Source: JBEOJY01 sp040275305 (GTDB lineage: Bacteria > Pseudomonadota > Alphaproteobacteria > UBA9219). From it: a stretch of DNA of 34,660 bases. The position numbers and the translations under genes were made by a program. Numbering within the stretch: the first letter of the stretch is position 1; the number at the start of each line of letters is the position of its first letter. Under the pieces are notes generated by a model that was given only the letters and a program-made list of their open reading frames with translations, was not told the DNA's origin and made no database searches. Shown in pieces: positions 15,844 through 25,235 of this stretch. The stretch lies in NCBI GenBank assembly GCA_040275305.1, contig JBEOJY010000042.1, positions 1-34,660 of the forward strand, in the 5' to 3' direction.

Positions 15844-17202
15844 TTATTTTCCAAGGCAAAAGTCGCGGAATATGATGTCAAGCAGGTCTTCGACATTGAC
15901 GCGACCGGTGATGCGGCCAAGGTCGCGCATGGCGAGCCTGAGATCTTCCGCCCGCAGAGAGGATTCGTTGGCAACTAGGCTGCGTTGAAGATGCGATAGG
16001 CAGGATTCCAAAGCCGCGCGGTGGCGTTCGCGCGTCAGCGGTGGCGGGCCGGAATTGCCCGCATGTTCTTCTATCAATGAGATAAGACGTTGCGTGAGGT
16101 TCGCGAGGCCTTGTCCGGTTTTGGCGGAGACGGGCAGGAGAGGGAGCGTCGCGCGCGGGGCGCATGTCGTGGCAGCGGCCTCCAGTAAATCTGATTTGTT
16201 GATAATGGCCAGCAACCCTTTGTCGTTACAATTAATTTCTTGTTGCGTGGTCGCGTCCAGACGGGGCCATTCGGCGCCGTCGAACACCAGAAGTTTGAGG
16301 TCAGCCTGCGTGGCGTGTTTCAGGGCGCGGCGCACGCCTTCGTTTTCGACGGAGTCTGCGCTTTCCCGCAGACCGGCTGTGTCGGCGAGGATGACCGGGT
16401 AGCCTCCGAGATTCAGATGAACCTCGATGATGTCGCGAGTGGTTCCGGGCGTGGGCGAGACAATGGCGGCTTCGCGTTTTGCCAGCGCATTGAGAAGGCT
16501 CGATTTCCCCGCGTTCGGGGGGCCGAGGATGGCGATCGAGAAGCCTTCGCGCAGGCGTTCGCCCCGATGGTTGTCGTTGAGGTGGAGGGCGATTTCCTGA
16601 GTTAGCTCCCGCGCTATGCGCAGGGGGGCGCGCTCCACATCCGTTGGGAGCTCGTCGTCCGCGAAATCAATCGAGGCTTCGATCCATGCGAGCGCTTGCG
16701 TGAGCCTTTCACGCCAACTGTCGTAGAGTTGGCGCAGAGCGCCTTCCATTTGTCGGAGGGCTTGACGACGTTGCGCTTCCGTTTCGGCATCGACGAGGTC
16801 GGCGATGGCTTCCGCTTCGGTTAGGTCCATTCGTCCGTTCTCGAATGCCCGGCGCGAGAATTCTCCGGGTTCGGCTAGTCGGAAATCTGGGAGGCGGCGC
16901 AAGGCTTCGGCAACGGCGGTTGTCACGGCGTGTCCGCCGTGCGTGTGCAACTCGACGACGTCTTCTCCGGTAAAGCTGCGAGGGGCGGGGAAGTAAATAA
17001 CCAGTGTCTGGTCTATGGTTTCTCCGCTATCGGGATGGTGGAGGCGGCGAAGGCTGGCCTTGCGGGGCTGGGGCGGGGTGGTGGGCTGGCACAGCCTTGC
17101 GATGACTGTTTGAGCTTTGGGGCCGGAGATGCGGAATACAGCGACTCCGGCGCGTCCGGGAGCGCTGGCTGGGGCGAAGATGGTGTCGTTTGAGGCGTCC
17201 AT
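15844..17202 (-). CDS. mnmE: tRNA uridine-5-carboxymethylaminomethyl modification GTPase MnmE
   Basis: A 452-residue MnmE (TrmE), which with MnmG modifies the wobble uridine of several tRNAs. The N-terminal tetrahydrofolate-binding domain starts with DTIFAPASAPGRAGVAVFRISG. The helical domain embeds a G domain with Walker A GPPNAGKSSLLNAL, PTPGTTRD, the DTAGLRES switch and NKSD. The protein ends in FCLGK, the conserved C-x-G-K with the functionally essential cysteine. All motifs are intact and length is normal. No partner gene (mnmG, rho, parA) lies beside it in this window. Confidence 0.97.
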   Translation of the reverse strand: MDASNDTIFAPASAPGRAGVAVFRISGPKAQTVIARLCQPTTPPQPRKASLRRLHHPDSGETIDQTLVIYFPAPRSFTGEDVVELHTHGGHAVTTAVAEALRRLPDFRLAEPGEFSRRAFENGRMDLTEAEAIADLVDAETEAQRRQALRQMEGALRQLYDSWRERLTQALAWIEASIDFADDELPTDVERAPLRIARELTQEIALHLNDNHRGERLREGFSIAILGPPNAGKSSLLNALAKREAAIVSPTPGTTRDIIEVHLNLGGYPVILADTAGLRESADSVENEGVRRALKHATQADLKLLVFDGAEWPRLDATTQQEINCNDKGLLAIINKSDLLEAAATTCAPRATLPLLPVSAKTGQGLANLTQRLISLIEEHAGNSGPPPLTRERHRAALESCLSHLQRSLVANESSLRAEDLRLAMRDLGRITGRVNVEDLLDIIFRDFCLGK

Positions 17203-17324
17203 GGACGGGGTCTAGCACGCCTTTCTTGATTTGCAAACTTTCATGAAGTTCGTAGCGTAGCGCGTTGATTCGGCCTTATTTCCGCTTTTCGCGTGAGGGC
17301 TTGGGATGGGGGTGAACCCAATCC

Positions 17325-17639
17325 TTAAAACGGCCGTTCCGGCATTCCCCGCGCTATCCATGTTTCGTAGGGCACCATGATATTGAATTTATGAAGCGCC
17401 ACAATCAGCAGGCAGGAAATGAGCGCAAACGCTACGATCCATGTCGAGAAGGAGAACGACATGATCTTCGCATGGATGGCTGCAAGAATTGTTAGCAAGA
17501 TGAAGGGGGCAATGGCCCAAAGAACATTCCAGCCAACATGGTTTTCAGGCGTGTGTCCGATTCTCCAGACGACATAGCCCCAGAATATGAGGCCGCACAG
17601 GCTCATGGCCAAAACTGCGAGCGAGAGAATTCCGCGCAT
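17325..17639 (-). CDS. Small three-helix membrane protein, unknown
   Basis: A 104-residue, very hydrophobic protein with three likely membrane helices (about 5-25, 40-57 and 65-85) and a short polar tail ending in GMPERPF. I do not recognise a family. The ATG at 17639 is chosen; a GTG three codons earlier is equally possible, and neither has a strong Shine-Dalgarno sequence. It lies about 70 bases downstream of kdpD on the same strand, in the place where kdpE is commonly found, so it may be co-transcribed with the kdp genes, but nothing in the sequence ties it to potassium transport. Confidence 0.6.
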   Translation of the reverse strand: MRGILSLAVLAMSLCGLIFWGYVVWRIGHTPENHVGWNVLWAIAPFILLTILAAIHAKIMSFSFSTWIVAFALISCLLIVALHKFNIMVPYETWIARGMPERPF

Positions 17640-17708
17640 GGTGAACACTCTGGGGTGAAAAACTAAGTTTGTTGAAGACCCTCGTGGGCATTTTGGAGTA
17701 TTGAATCC

Positions 17709-20405
17709 TTAAACATCGTTTAAGAGGGGCAGGCGCAAGACGATTTGGGTGCCGGTGCCATCAAAGCCGGATTGCACCGCAATTCGTCCTCCATGCGCTT
17801 CGATAAATCCACGGCAGATGGCAAGACCGAGGCCTGCGCCGCTCATGGGGGCTGTGCCGATCTTGACGCGGTAGAACATATCGAAGACGCGCTCGCGTTC
17901 GTCTTCTGGGATGCCGGGGCCGCGATCCGTGATGGTCAGTCTCGCCATGGGGCCTTCGCGACGCGCCGTCAGGGTGAGCGGCTGGTCTTCCGGCGCGTAT
18001 TTGCACGCATTGTCGATGACGTTGATGAGCACACGCTCCAAGATGGCCAGATCCCCGTCTATGGGCGGTAAATCTTGCGCGATATCAAGACGCAATGGGC
18101 GTTTTCCTAACTGTTTCGCGAGCTTCGAAAGGGCGCTTCCTACCAAATCCTGAACGTCGATGGGGCGGCGTTTTAAGGTCAAGCCGCCTGTCATTAATTG
18201 AGTCATATCCAGAAGATTTTGAACGAAGCGGTTCAGGCGATCCGCTTCTTCTTCGATGGTGGCGAACAAGTCCCGTCGCATGGTTTCGTCAAAGCGGTCC
18301 CAGTAATCGCGTAGGCTTGTCGTGGCCCCCAATATGGCGACCAGAGGGGTGCGTAGATCGTGGCTGATGGAAGACAGAAGCCCGGAACGCAGGCGTTCCG
18401 TTTCGGCTTGCACGCGGGCTTCTTCGATGGCGGTCGCCAGTTGCGAGCGTTCAATGGCGACGGCTGACTGGCTTGCGAGGTGCGCCAGAAAGCGTTCTTG
18501 ATCCGACGTGAAATAGCCTTGTTGCGGGCGCACGGCCAGCACTCCGACCGTGGTTTTGCCTGCGAGCAAGGGCAGGCCGTAGAAATTGGCGCCAGGGAGC
18601 GTGTCGGAGGATAGTCCCGCCGGGCGGCCATGTCTGAAGGCCCAATCCAACGCCGCATCGGAGGCCGTGTCGATTTCAAGATCGGGGGGGACGCAGGCGA
18701 TGGATTCAAGCCGTTCTCCGCGCGGAACCAGCAGCGCGACTTTGGCTCCGGCGTTACGGGCGGCATGATTCACGATGGCGAGGCTGATATCATCCAGCGT
18801 GGCGGCTGCGGCAAGAATTTTGCTGAAGTCGTAGAGCGATTGCGTTCGTGTCGCGCTGCGTCGCGTGACCTCGATTTGCCGCCGCAGGCGGTCGCCGACA
18901 AATCCGACGGCTAGACCTACGATTGTGAAGAATATGAGCGTTAGCGCGTCTTCCGGCGAGGCGATTGCGAAGCTATAACGCGGGCGCAGGCAGAGAAAAT
19001 CGAGCGTTAACGCTGAGACCATTGTCGCGTAGACGCACCAGAACCAGCCGTGATCAACGGCAACCAGAAGCAATCCCAGAAGATAGATGAGGAGGAGCGC
19101 CGGGAGCGGGGCGAAGGGAGCTGCGCTCCAGGCTAGCGCGCTCGCGAAGAGAGTCGTGAAGCTGGCGCGGACCAAAGAATCCAGCGGAAATCGCGTCCAC
19201 CAAGGCGAGGTTGTTTTGGCAGTGGGAGAAGGGGGTCTGGTGGGCGTTGGGGACTTGCGCGAAGCTGATTCCGAGCCGTTCATGACGAGGATGTCGAAAT
19301 TGTCTCCCTGTTCTAAAATTGCCGTTGCGACAGATGGGCGGGATAGTTTCGACAAGAAGGTTCGTTGTGACTTGCCAATGATAATCATGCTGACGTTGCG
19401 GTCGCGCGCCACGCGCAGGATTTCCGCCGGGATGTCTTCTCCTGCGATGGTCATTGCTTCTCCGCCGAGCGTTTCGGTCAGGTGCAGGGCGCGCGCGATG
19501 TCGCGCCGCGTTTCCTCTGGCAGCGTGGCATGACGATGATTTTCAATGTAAAGCGTTGTCCAGTTGGCGCGGCGGCGTTCGGCGCTGCGCTTGCCAGTGC
19601 GCACCAATGCGCTGGCTTGGCCATCGTCGGCGATGCAGACGAGCACGCGGTCGCTGGTGGGCCATGGGCCTGCGATGGCGTGCTGTTTCATATAGCTTGC
19701 CATTTGCTCGTCGACGCGCTCGGCGGCTTGACGAAGCGCAAGCTCGCGCAGGGCTGTCAGATTTCCCGGCGAGAAAAATCGGTTCATGGCAAGGCGCGCC
19801 TGATCCGGGATATAGACCTTGCCTTCTTTCATTCGTTGCAGGAGTTCTTCCGGCGTCAGATCAATCAGTTCAATCGAGTCCGCTTTCTGCATGATGCTGT
19901 CGGGCACGGTTTCGCGCACGGTGACGCCGGTGATGCGCGCGACGATGTCGTTGAGGCTTTCGATATGCTGGATGTTGAGCGTCGAATAGACGTCGATGCC
20001 TGCGTCGAGGATTTCCTCGACGTCTTGATGGCGTTTGAGATGGCGAAGCCCTTCGACATTTGTGTGCGCAAGTTCGTCCACAAGCACGAGCTGAGGGCGG
20101 CGCTTGAGGATGGCGTCGATGTCCATTTCCTGAAACGTCACGCCGCGATAGGAAACCTGGCGGCGTGGCACGATTTCAAGGCCGTGCAATAGTTCGTCGG
20201 TTTCGCGGCGGCGATGGGTTTCCGCTAGTCCGACGACGACGTCCATGCCCGATCTTTTGCGTTCCTGCGCCGCGCGGAGCATTGCGTAAGTTTTTCCGAC
20301 GCCCGGAGCGGCTCCGAGGAAGATTTTGAGTTTGCCACGGGCTTCTCGATTGGCTTGTTCCAGAAGCGCTTCGGGCGACGGTCGTTGATCGTCCGGGGTC
20401 GTCAT
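17709..20405 (-). CDS. kdpD: Osmosensitive K+ channel sensor histidine kinase KdpD
   Basis: A full-length 898-residue KdpD. The N-terminal KdpD domain has Walker A GAAPGVGKT (31-39) and the VLVDELAHTNVEG Walker B block (107-119). A universal-stress-protein-like domain spans about 250-375, with a Pro/Thr/Ser-rich linker around 380-400. Four closely packed membrane helices (DUF4118) occupy about 411-505, then a GAF-like domain (about 520-655). The kinase core has the phospho-acceptor His682 in SSISHDLRTP, the N box NVIDNACKYAP, and ATP-binding boxes DRGPGIPEDE and GAGLGLAI. It overlaps kdpC by 4 bases (ATGA). The cognate response regulator KdpE is not adjacent; the next gene is an unrelated membrane protein. 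Confidence 0.97.
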   Translation of the reverse strand: MTTPDDQRPSPEALLEQANREARGKLKIFLGAAPGVGKTYAMLRAAQERKRSGMDVVVGLAETHRRRETDELLHGLEIVPRRQVSYRGVTFQEMDIDAILKRRPQLVLVDELAHTNVEGLRHLKRHQDVEEILDAGIDVYSTLNIQHIESLNDIVARITGVTVRETVPDSIMQKADSIELIDLTPEELLQRMKEGKVYIPDQARLAMNRFFSPGNLTALRELALRQAAERVDEQMASYMKQHAIAGPWPTSDRVLVCIADDGQASALVRTGKRSAERRRANWTTLYIENHRHATLPEETRRDIARALHLTETLGGEAMTIAGEDIPAEILRVARDRNVSMIIIGKSQRTFLSKLSRPSVATAILEQGDNFDILVMNGSESASRKSPTPTRPPSPTAKTTSPWWTRFPLDSLVRASFTTLFASALAWSAAPFAPLPALLLIYLLGLLLVAVDHGWFWCVYATMVSALTLDFLCLRPRYSFAIASPEDALTLIFFTIVGLAVGFVGDRLRRQIEVTRRSATRTQSLYDFSKILAAAATLDDISLAIVNHAARNAGAKVALLVPRGERLESIACVPPDLEIDTASDAALDWAFRHGRPAGLSSDTLPGANFYGLPLLAGKTTVGVLAVRPQQGYFTSDQERFLAHLASQSAVAIERSQLATAIEEARVQAETERLRSGLLSSISHDLRTPLVAILGATTSLRDYWDRFDETMRRDLFATIEEEADRLNRFVQNLLDMTQLMTGGLTLKRRPIDVQDLVGSALSKLAKQLGKRPLRLDIAQDLPPIDGDLAILERVLINVIDNACKYAPEDQPLTLTARREGPMARLTITDRGPGIPEDERERVFDMFYRVKIGTAPMSGAGLGLAICRGFIEAHGGRIAVQSGFDGTGTQIVLRLPLLNDV

Positions 20406-21067
20406 GGCTTGCCGTAGGTTGGGGCGATGGAGGAATTCGTTGCGGGGTTGGGCTGCGTGACTGTGGAAACTGGTTCTGCGGCGTCAGGGGCTGCGATATC
20501 GGCAGCAAGATCGTTCAACGCGCGATTAAGCGCCAGAACATTGATGCGGGGCTCTCCGAGAAAGCCAAGATCGCGCGGAGTGGTCAGGGATTCAATCAGG
20601 TCGTTGATCCGGCGAATTTTGATGTTGCGCGCGGCGGCGATAGTTTCCGCTTGGAAATAGGCGGAAGCCGGGGATATCTCAGGGTCAAGGCCGCTAGACG
20701 ATCCGGTCACAAGATCGGGCGGGATGGGAGACTGGATTCCGGTTTCGCGCCATGTGGCGATACGTTTGGCAACGGTTCCACGCAACTTGCCGTTCGTTGG
20801 GCCTAGATTGCTGGCGCCGGATTGCGCGGCGTCATAGCCGCTGTTTCCCGCAGACGAGGGGCGGCCATGGAAATAGTCCGCGCGTTCGAAGTTTTGTCCG
20901 ATCAGGCCTGATCCCAGCAATTTCCCTTTGTCTCCTAATAGACTGCCTTGAGCGTTCGCGTAAAAGAATACTTGTCCAAGCCCCAGACACGCGAACGGGT
21001 AGGCGAGGCCGCAGAGCAGCAACAGCAGAAAGAGGAGTCCGTAGCAGGCGCGTAGTTCACGAAGCAT
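20402..21067 (-). CDS. kdpC: Potassium-transporting ATPase subunit KdpC
   Basis: A 221-residue KdpC, the single-span accessory subunit that stabilises the KdpFABC complex and raises ATP affinity of KdpB. One N-terminal membrane helix (about 9-35) is followed by the family blocks GSLLGDKGKLLGSGLIGQNF, YFHGRPSSAG, ASNLGPTN, PPDLVTGSSSGLDPEISPASAYFQ and LGFLGEPRINVLALN. The protein runs about 30 residues past the usual end with a Pro/Ala/Thr-rich tail that I cannot assign. It is separated from kdpB by 78 bases and overlaps kdpD by 4. Confidence 0.96.
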   Translation of the reverse strand: MLRELRACYGLLFLLLLLCGLAYPFACLGLGQVFFYANAQGSLLGDKGKLLGSGLIGQNFERADYFHGRPSSAGNSGYDAAQSGASNLGPTNGKLRGTVAKRIATWRETGIQSPIPPDLVTGSSSGLDPEISPASAYFQAETIAAARNIKIRRINDLIESLTTPRDLGFLGEPRINVLALNRALNDLAADIAAPDAAEPVSTVTQPNPATNSSIAPTYGKP

Positions 21068-21145
21068 GGGGCGGCCTTAGGGGGCGTTTGCAGAAGCGTC
21101 TTCGCAGACAAGCAGAAGAGAAGCGGAAGAGCGTTGCGGGTTTTT

Positions 21146-23221
21146 TCATCTTGCGCCTATCACGAGCGGGGCGGCGTGGGACAAGAACGGGCCTATCAGC
21201 ATATCCAGCGCTTTGATGCTTAGGAAGGGGACAATCATGCCGCCGAGGCCATAAATGGCCAGATTGCGCCGCAAGATCGCGCTGGCTGGAGCCGGGCTGT
21301 ATTTGACGCCGCGCAGGGCAATCGGGATGAGCGCGATCAGGATTAAGGCGTTGAAAATGATGGCCGAGAGGATGGCGCTTTCAGGCGAGGTCAGGCCCAT
21401 GATGTTGAGCGCTTGGAGATCCGGCGTGACGCCTGCGAACAGGGCTGGGATTATCGCGAAGTATTTCGCAACGTCGTTGGAAAGCGAGAAGGTGGTCAAG
21501 GCGCCTCGGCTCATGAGGAGCTGTTTGCCGATCATCACGATCTCGATCAGCTTGGTGGGGTCGCTGTCGAGGTCGATCATGTTTCCGGCCTCGCGCGCGG
21601 CCATGGTGCCTGAATTCATCGCGACGCCGATATCGGCCTGCGCGAGGGCCGGTGCGTCGTTGGAGCCGTCGCCGCACATGGCGACAAGCTTTCCATCAGC
21701 TTGTTCGCGGCGGATGAGTTCAAGCTTCTTTTCTGGAGAGGCTTCGGCAAGGAAATCGTCGACGCCCGCTTCCGCAGCGATGGCGGCTGCGGTCAATGGG
21801 TTGTCGCCCGTGATCATGACGGTGCGGATTCCCATGCGCCGCAGCGTCGCAAAACGGTCGCGAATATCGGGTTTGATAATGTCTTTTAGGTGGATGATGC
21901 CCAGCACGCGCTTGTCTTTCGCGACGATTAGCGGCGTTCCACCCGATTTGGCGACGCGATCAACGCAGCGCGTGACTTCGCGGTTTCCAGTCGCGTTGCA
22001 GAGCGCGAGGATGGTATCTGGCGCGCCTTTGCGGATGGAAGTCGCGCCGAAGTCAACGCCGCTCACGCGCGTCTGGGCGGTGAAAGGAACGAAGTTCATA
22101 TCGCCAGTCTTGCATTCCGACGCGCGCAGGCGGAACTTTTCTTCCGCTAGGCGGACGATGGATTTTCCTTCCGGCGTGTCGTCGGCAAGCGAGGAAAGCA
22201 GCGAGGCTTCGGCGAGCGCATACTCCGTGACGCCAAGGATCGGCAGAAACTCGCTTGCCATACGGTTGCCGTAGGTGATGGTTCCTGTTTTGTCGAGCAG
22301 CAAGACGCCGACATCGCCAGCGGCTTCGACGGCGCGGCCAGATTTGGCGATGACGTTGAAGGAAACAAGGCGGTCCATTCCGGCGATGCCGATAGCCGAT
22401 AGCAGTCCGCCAATAGTGGTCGGGATCAGCGTGATAAAGAGGGCCAGAAGCCAGATGGTCGGCACGGCATGGCCGTTATAGATGGCGAAGCCTTGCAGCG
22501 TCACGCAGACCAGAAGGAAGACGAGCGTAAGGCCCGACAGAAGGAGGCTTAGGGCAATTTCGTTCGGCGTCTTTTGCCGTTGCGCGCCCTCGACCATGCT
22601 AATCATTCGGTCCAGAAAGGATTCTCCTGGATTGGCGCCGATGCGGATGACGACGCGGTCGGATACGATGCGGGTGCCGCCAGTCACTGCGGAGCGGTCG
22701 CCGCCGGATTCGCGGATTACGGGCGCGGATTCTCCGGTAATCGAGGATTCATCGACGGTCGCGATGCCCCGCACGATGTCTCCGTCGCCGGGGATAAGGT
22801 CGCCCGCTTCGGCCAGCACTAGATCCCCACGTCGCAATGCGGAGGCGGGGGTCAGCGCGTAGTCGGAAGATTCCGGGGCGGCCAGCTGTTTGGCGTTGGT
22901 TTCGACGCGCGTTTTGCGCAGGGCGTTGGCTTGCGCCTTGCCACGCCCTTCGGCGAGCGCTTCCGCAAAATTTCCGAACAAAACCGTGAACCAGAGCCAT
23001 AAAGCAAGCTGAAGACTGAAGCCGAAGGGTTGGCGCGTGACGGCTGAGAATAACGTCAGGAGCGAGGCCGCGCCGCTGACGATGCCGACCGTGAACATCA
23101 CCGGGTTCTTGACAAGCTGGGCAGGGGCGAGTTTGCAGAGAGCGCCGATGGATGCTTTTTTAAGAAGCGCCGGATCGACCAATGTGGAGCGAAGCTGGTT
23201 TTTTTTCTTCTTTTTCGACAT
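21146..23221 (-). CDS. kdpB: Potassium-transporting P-type ATPase subunit KdpB
   Basis: The catalytic P-type ATPase subunit of the high-affinity K+ pump, 691 residues. The phosphorylated Asp310 lies in LLLDKTGTITYGNR. The actuator loop TGES (162-165) includes the serine position whose phosphorylation inhibits the Escherichia coli enzyme. The hinge block MCGDGSNDAPALAQADIGVAM and the nucleotide-domain block KSIVRLAEEKF are present, with about seven membrane helices. The N-terminus is unusually lysine-rich (MSKKKKKN). It starts 6 bases downstream of kdpA. Confidence 0.98.
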   Translation of the reverse strand: MSKKKKKNQLRSTLVDPALLKKASIGALCKLAPAQLVKNPVMFTVGIVSGAASLLTLFSAVTRQPFGFSLQLALWLWFTVLFGNFAEALAEGRGKAQANALRKTRVETNAKQLAAPESSDYALTPASALRRGDLVLAEAGDLIPGDGDIVRGIATVDESSITGESAPVIRESGGDRSAVTGGTRIVSDRVVIRIGANPGESFLDRMISMVEGAQRQKTPNEIALSLLLSGLTLVFLLVCVTLQGFAIYNGHAVPTIWLLALFITLIPTTIGGLLSAIGIAGMDRLVSFNVIAKSGRAVEAAGDVGVLLLDKTGTITYGNRMASEFLPILGVTEYALAEASLLSSLADDTPEGKSIVRLAEEKFRLRASECKTGDMNFVPFTAQTRVSGVDFGATSIRKGAPDTILALCNATGNREVTRCVDRVAKSGGTPLIVAKDKRVLGIIHLKDIIKPDIRDRFATLRRMGIRTVMITGDNPLTAAAIAAEAGVDDFLAEASPEKKLELIRREQADGKLVAMCGDGSNDAPALAQADIGVAMNSGTMAAREAGNMIDLDSDPTKLIEIVMIGKQLLMSRGALTTFSLSNDVAKYFAIIPALFAGVTPDLQALNIMGLTSPESAILSAIIFNALILIALIPIALRGVKYSPAPASAILRRNLAIYGLGGMIVPFLSIKALDMLIGPFLSHAAPLVIGAR

Positions 23222-23227
23222 GGGGCC

Positions 23228-24964
23228 TTACTGTGTGGGGAGGGCGGAGGCGTTGCTAAAGCTCAGGTGTTCGCCGATGGGGCCGAGCGCTAGAGCCGGG
23301 AACCAGCTCAGACCGCCGAACATGAGGATGACGCAGATTAGCATGGCGACAAAGGTTGGGCTGTGCGTCGGAAGCGTACCGGGCGAGGGGATGGCTTTTC
23401 TTTTCGCGGCTAGCGATCCGGCGATGGCGAGAACCACGATGATGATTCCGTAGCGGCCGATCAGCATCGTGGCGGCCAGCGTGAGATTCAGAAAAGCCGT
23501 GTTGGCGTTTAATCCTGCGAAAGCCGAACCATTGTTCGCGGCGGCCGAGGCGTAGGCGTACAGCATCTGGGTCAGGCCATGTGGTCCTTGTTCGGACAGG
23601 GATTTTATGCCTGTCGTCAGCGTGAGCGCAAGCGCGCCTAGGCCAAGGACGCATAGGGGGTAGAGCAGTTGCGCGATGACGGCGAGTTTGATCTCATAGG
23701 CCTCAATTTTCTTGCCGAGATATTCGGGCGCGCGTCCGACCATTAGCCCTGCGATAAAGACGGACAAAAGCACATAGAGGAAGATGCCGTAGACTCCGCA
23801 TCCGATGCCTCCCGGCGCGATGCCGCCCGTGAGCAGGCCGAAGAGGGCGGCCATGCCGCTTAACGGCGTGAGGCTTTCGATGGAGGCCATGGCCGTGCCA
23901 TTCGAGGTGGCGGTTGCCGCGATGGTTTCGATCGTGGAGAGGACGAGGCCCAAGCGCGTTTCCTTGCCTTCCATGGAGCCGCCGGGGTTGAGGTCGCTCG
24001 CGTTTTGGTCGATGCCGAGCGTGGCTAGGATGGGGCTTCCCTGTAGTTCGCTTGCGAGCGACAGCGTGAGCAGGGACAAGAACAGGATGGCCATGCCGCA
24101 AGCGAGCGCAAGGCCTTGTTTACGGTCTCCGATCATGCGACCAAAGGCAAGGACCAGCGCGAAGGGCAGGGCGAGAATGAGCACGATCTGGATGAAGGCG
24201 CTTAACGGGGAAGGATTTTCGTAAGGATGAGCGCCGTTGGCATTGAAGAACCCGCCGCCGTTGGAGCCGAGAATTTTGATTGAGGTGAGGCTGGCGACGG
24301 GGCCTTGCGCGATGGTTTGCGTCGCGCCTTCCAAGGTCGTCGCGCTGATTGAGGGCGATAGATTTTCCGGCACGCCTAACGCGATCAGCGCTATGGCGAA
24401 GATGAGGGCAAACGGCAAGAGGACGTATAGGGTGGCGCGGGTTAGATCGACGTAAAAATGGCCGAGCGTGGCGGCTTCTTTCATGGCAAGGCCGCGCGCG
24501 AGCGCCGTCATGACGGCCAGTCCCGTCGCGGCGGACAAGAAACCTTGCGTCGTGGGACCGAGCATTTGGCTTAGATAGCTCAAGGTCGTTTCGCCGGCAT
24601 AGGCTTGCCAGTCGGTGTTGGTGACGAAAGCGACGGCGATGTTGAAGGCAAGGCCGGGTTCAATACCCGGAAGACGTTGCGGGTTGAGCGGCAGGATGCC
24701 TTGCGTGATGAGCAGCGCGAACAGGAGCAGGATGCCTGCGGCGTTGAAGAGCAACAGGGAGCCTGCGTAGGCGCGCCAGCTCTGTTGCGCGTCCGGCTTG
24801 ACGCCGATGATTGCGTAGATCAGGCGTTCGAGGGGCAAGAGAATGTAGGCTGCGAAGGTCTTTTCTCCGGCTAGCGCGCGGGCGAAATAGCCCTGCAGCG
24901 CGAAGGCCAGAAGGCTTACGCTTGCGAACAGGGCTAGAAGAGTTATCCAGGCGGATTGCGTCAT
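23228..24964 (-). CDS. kdpA: Potassium-transporting ATPase subunit KdpA
   Basis: A 578-residue KdpA, the K+-selective channel-like subunit related to Trk/Ktr transporters, with ten or so membrane helices. Family blocks include FNIAVAFVTNTDWQAYAGE, SLTSIKILGSNGGGFFNANGAHPYENP (selectivity filter loop around GGGFF), TPLSGMAALFGLLTGGIAPGGIG and AYASAAANNGSAFAGLNAN. Length matches the family. The start codon lies 5 bases after kdpF, and the gene is followed closely by kdpB. Confidence 0.98.
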   Translation of the reverse strand: MTQSAWITLLALFASVSLLAFALQGYFARALAGEKTFAAYILLPLERLIYAIIGVKPDAQQSWRAYAGSLLLFNAAGILLLFALLITQGILPLNPQRLPGIEPGLAFNIAVAFVTNTDWQAYAGETTLSYLSQMLGPTTQGFLSAATGLAVMTALARGLAMKEAATLGHFYVDLTRATLYVLLPFALIFAIALIALGVPENLSPSISATTLEGATQTIAQGPVASLTSIKILGSNGGGFFNANGAHPYENPSPLSAFIQIVLILALPFALVLAFGRMIGDRKQGLALACGMAILFLSLLTLSLASELQGSPILATLGIDQNASDLNPGGSMEGKETRLGLVLSTIETIAATATSNGTAMASIESLTPLSGMAALFGLLTGGIAPGGIGCGVYGIFLYVLLSVFIAGLMVGRAPEYLGKKIEAYEIKLAVIAQLLYPLCVLGLGALALTLTTGIKSLSEQGPHGLTQMLYAYASAAANNGSAFAGLNANTAFLNLTLAATMLIGRYGIIIVVLAIAGSLAAKRKAIPSPGTLPTHSPTFVAMLICVILMFGGLSWFPALALGPIGEHLSFSNASALPTQ

Positions 24965-24969
24965 GGCAC

Positions 24970-25059
24970 TTAGAACTTTTCAGGGTGGAGCAGGGCGTAG
25001 AGCAGGTAACCGCCTAGCCCTATCGCCATCGCGCCGCAAAGGGAGAGTTCGAAGATCAT
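24970..25059 (-). CDS. kdpF: Potassium-transporting ATPase subunit KdpF (29 residues)
   Basis: A 29-codon gene directly upstream of kdpA. The single hydrophobic helix begins MIFELSLCGAMAIGLGG and ends LLYALLHPEKF, matching the conserved (L/Y)LLYALLxPE(K/R)F end of KdpF, the small lipid-like stabilising subunit. It is the first gene of the kdpFABC(D) operon. No strong Shine-Dalgarno sequence and no recognisable KdpE operator are visible in the 25060-25190 upstream stretch. Confidence 0.93.
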   Translation of the reverse strand: MIFELSLCGAMAIGLGGYLLYALLHPEKF

Positions 25060-25190
25060 GGTGGGGGTATAGGGGGCAAGAGGAGAAAATCGAACAGCGA
25101 GCGTAGCGAAGCGATTCAGAGTCTTCAAGCGTTGTTCTGCGGGATTTTATGGAGGGCCGATCAAGGACTCTACGCACAGCGAGGAAAAGC

Positions 25191-25224
25191 AAACAGGACG
25201 CTTGCTTGCGCTTGCGTCCTGTTT
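25191..25224 (-). terminator. Intrinsic terminator after the PP2C-like gene
   Basis: An 11-base perfect stem, AAACAGGACGC (25191-25201) with GCGTCCTGTTT (25214-25224), encloses a 12-base loop just beyond the stop codon of the 1149-residue protein. On the minus strand the stem is followed by TTTGCTTTTCC; on the plus strand it runs into TTTTT. It isolates the upstream gene from the kdp operon and could work in both directions. Confidence 0.75.
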
Positions 25225-25235
25225 TTGAGCGCAGA

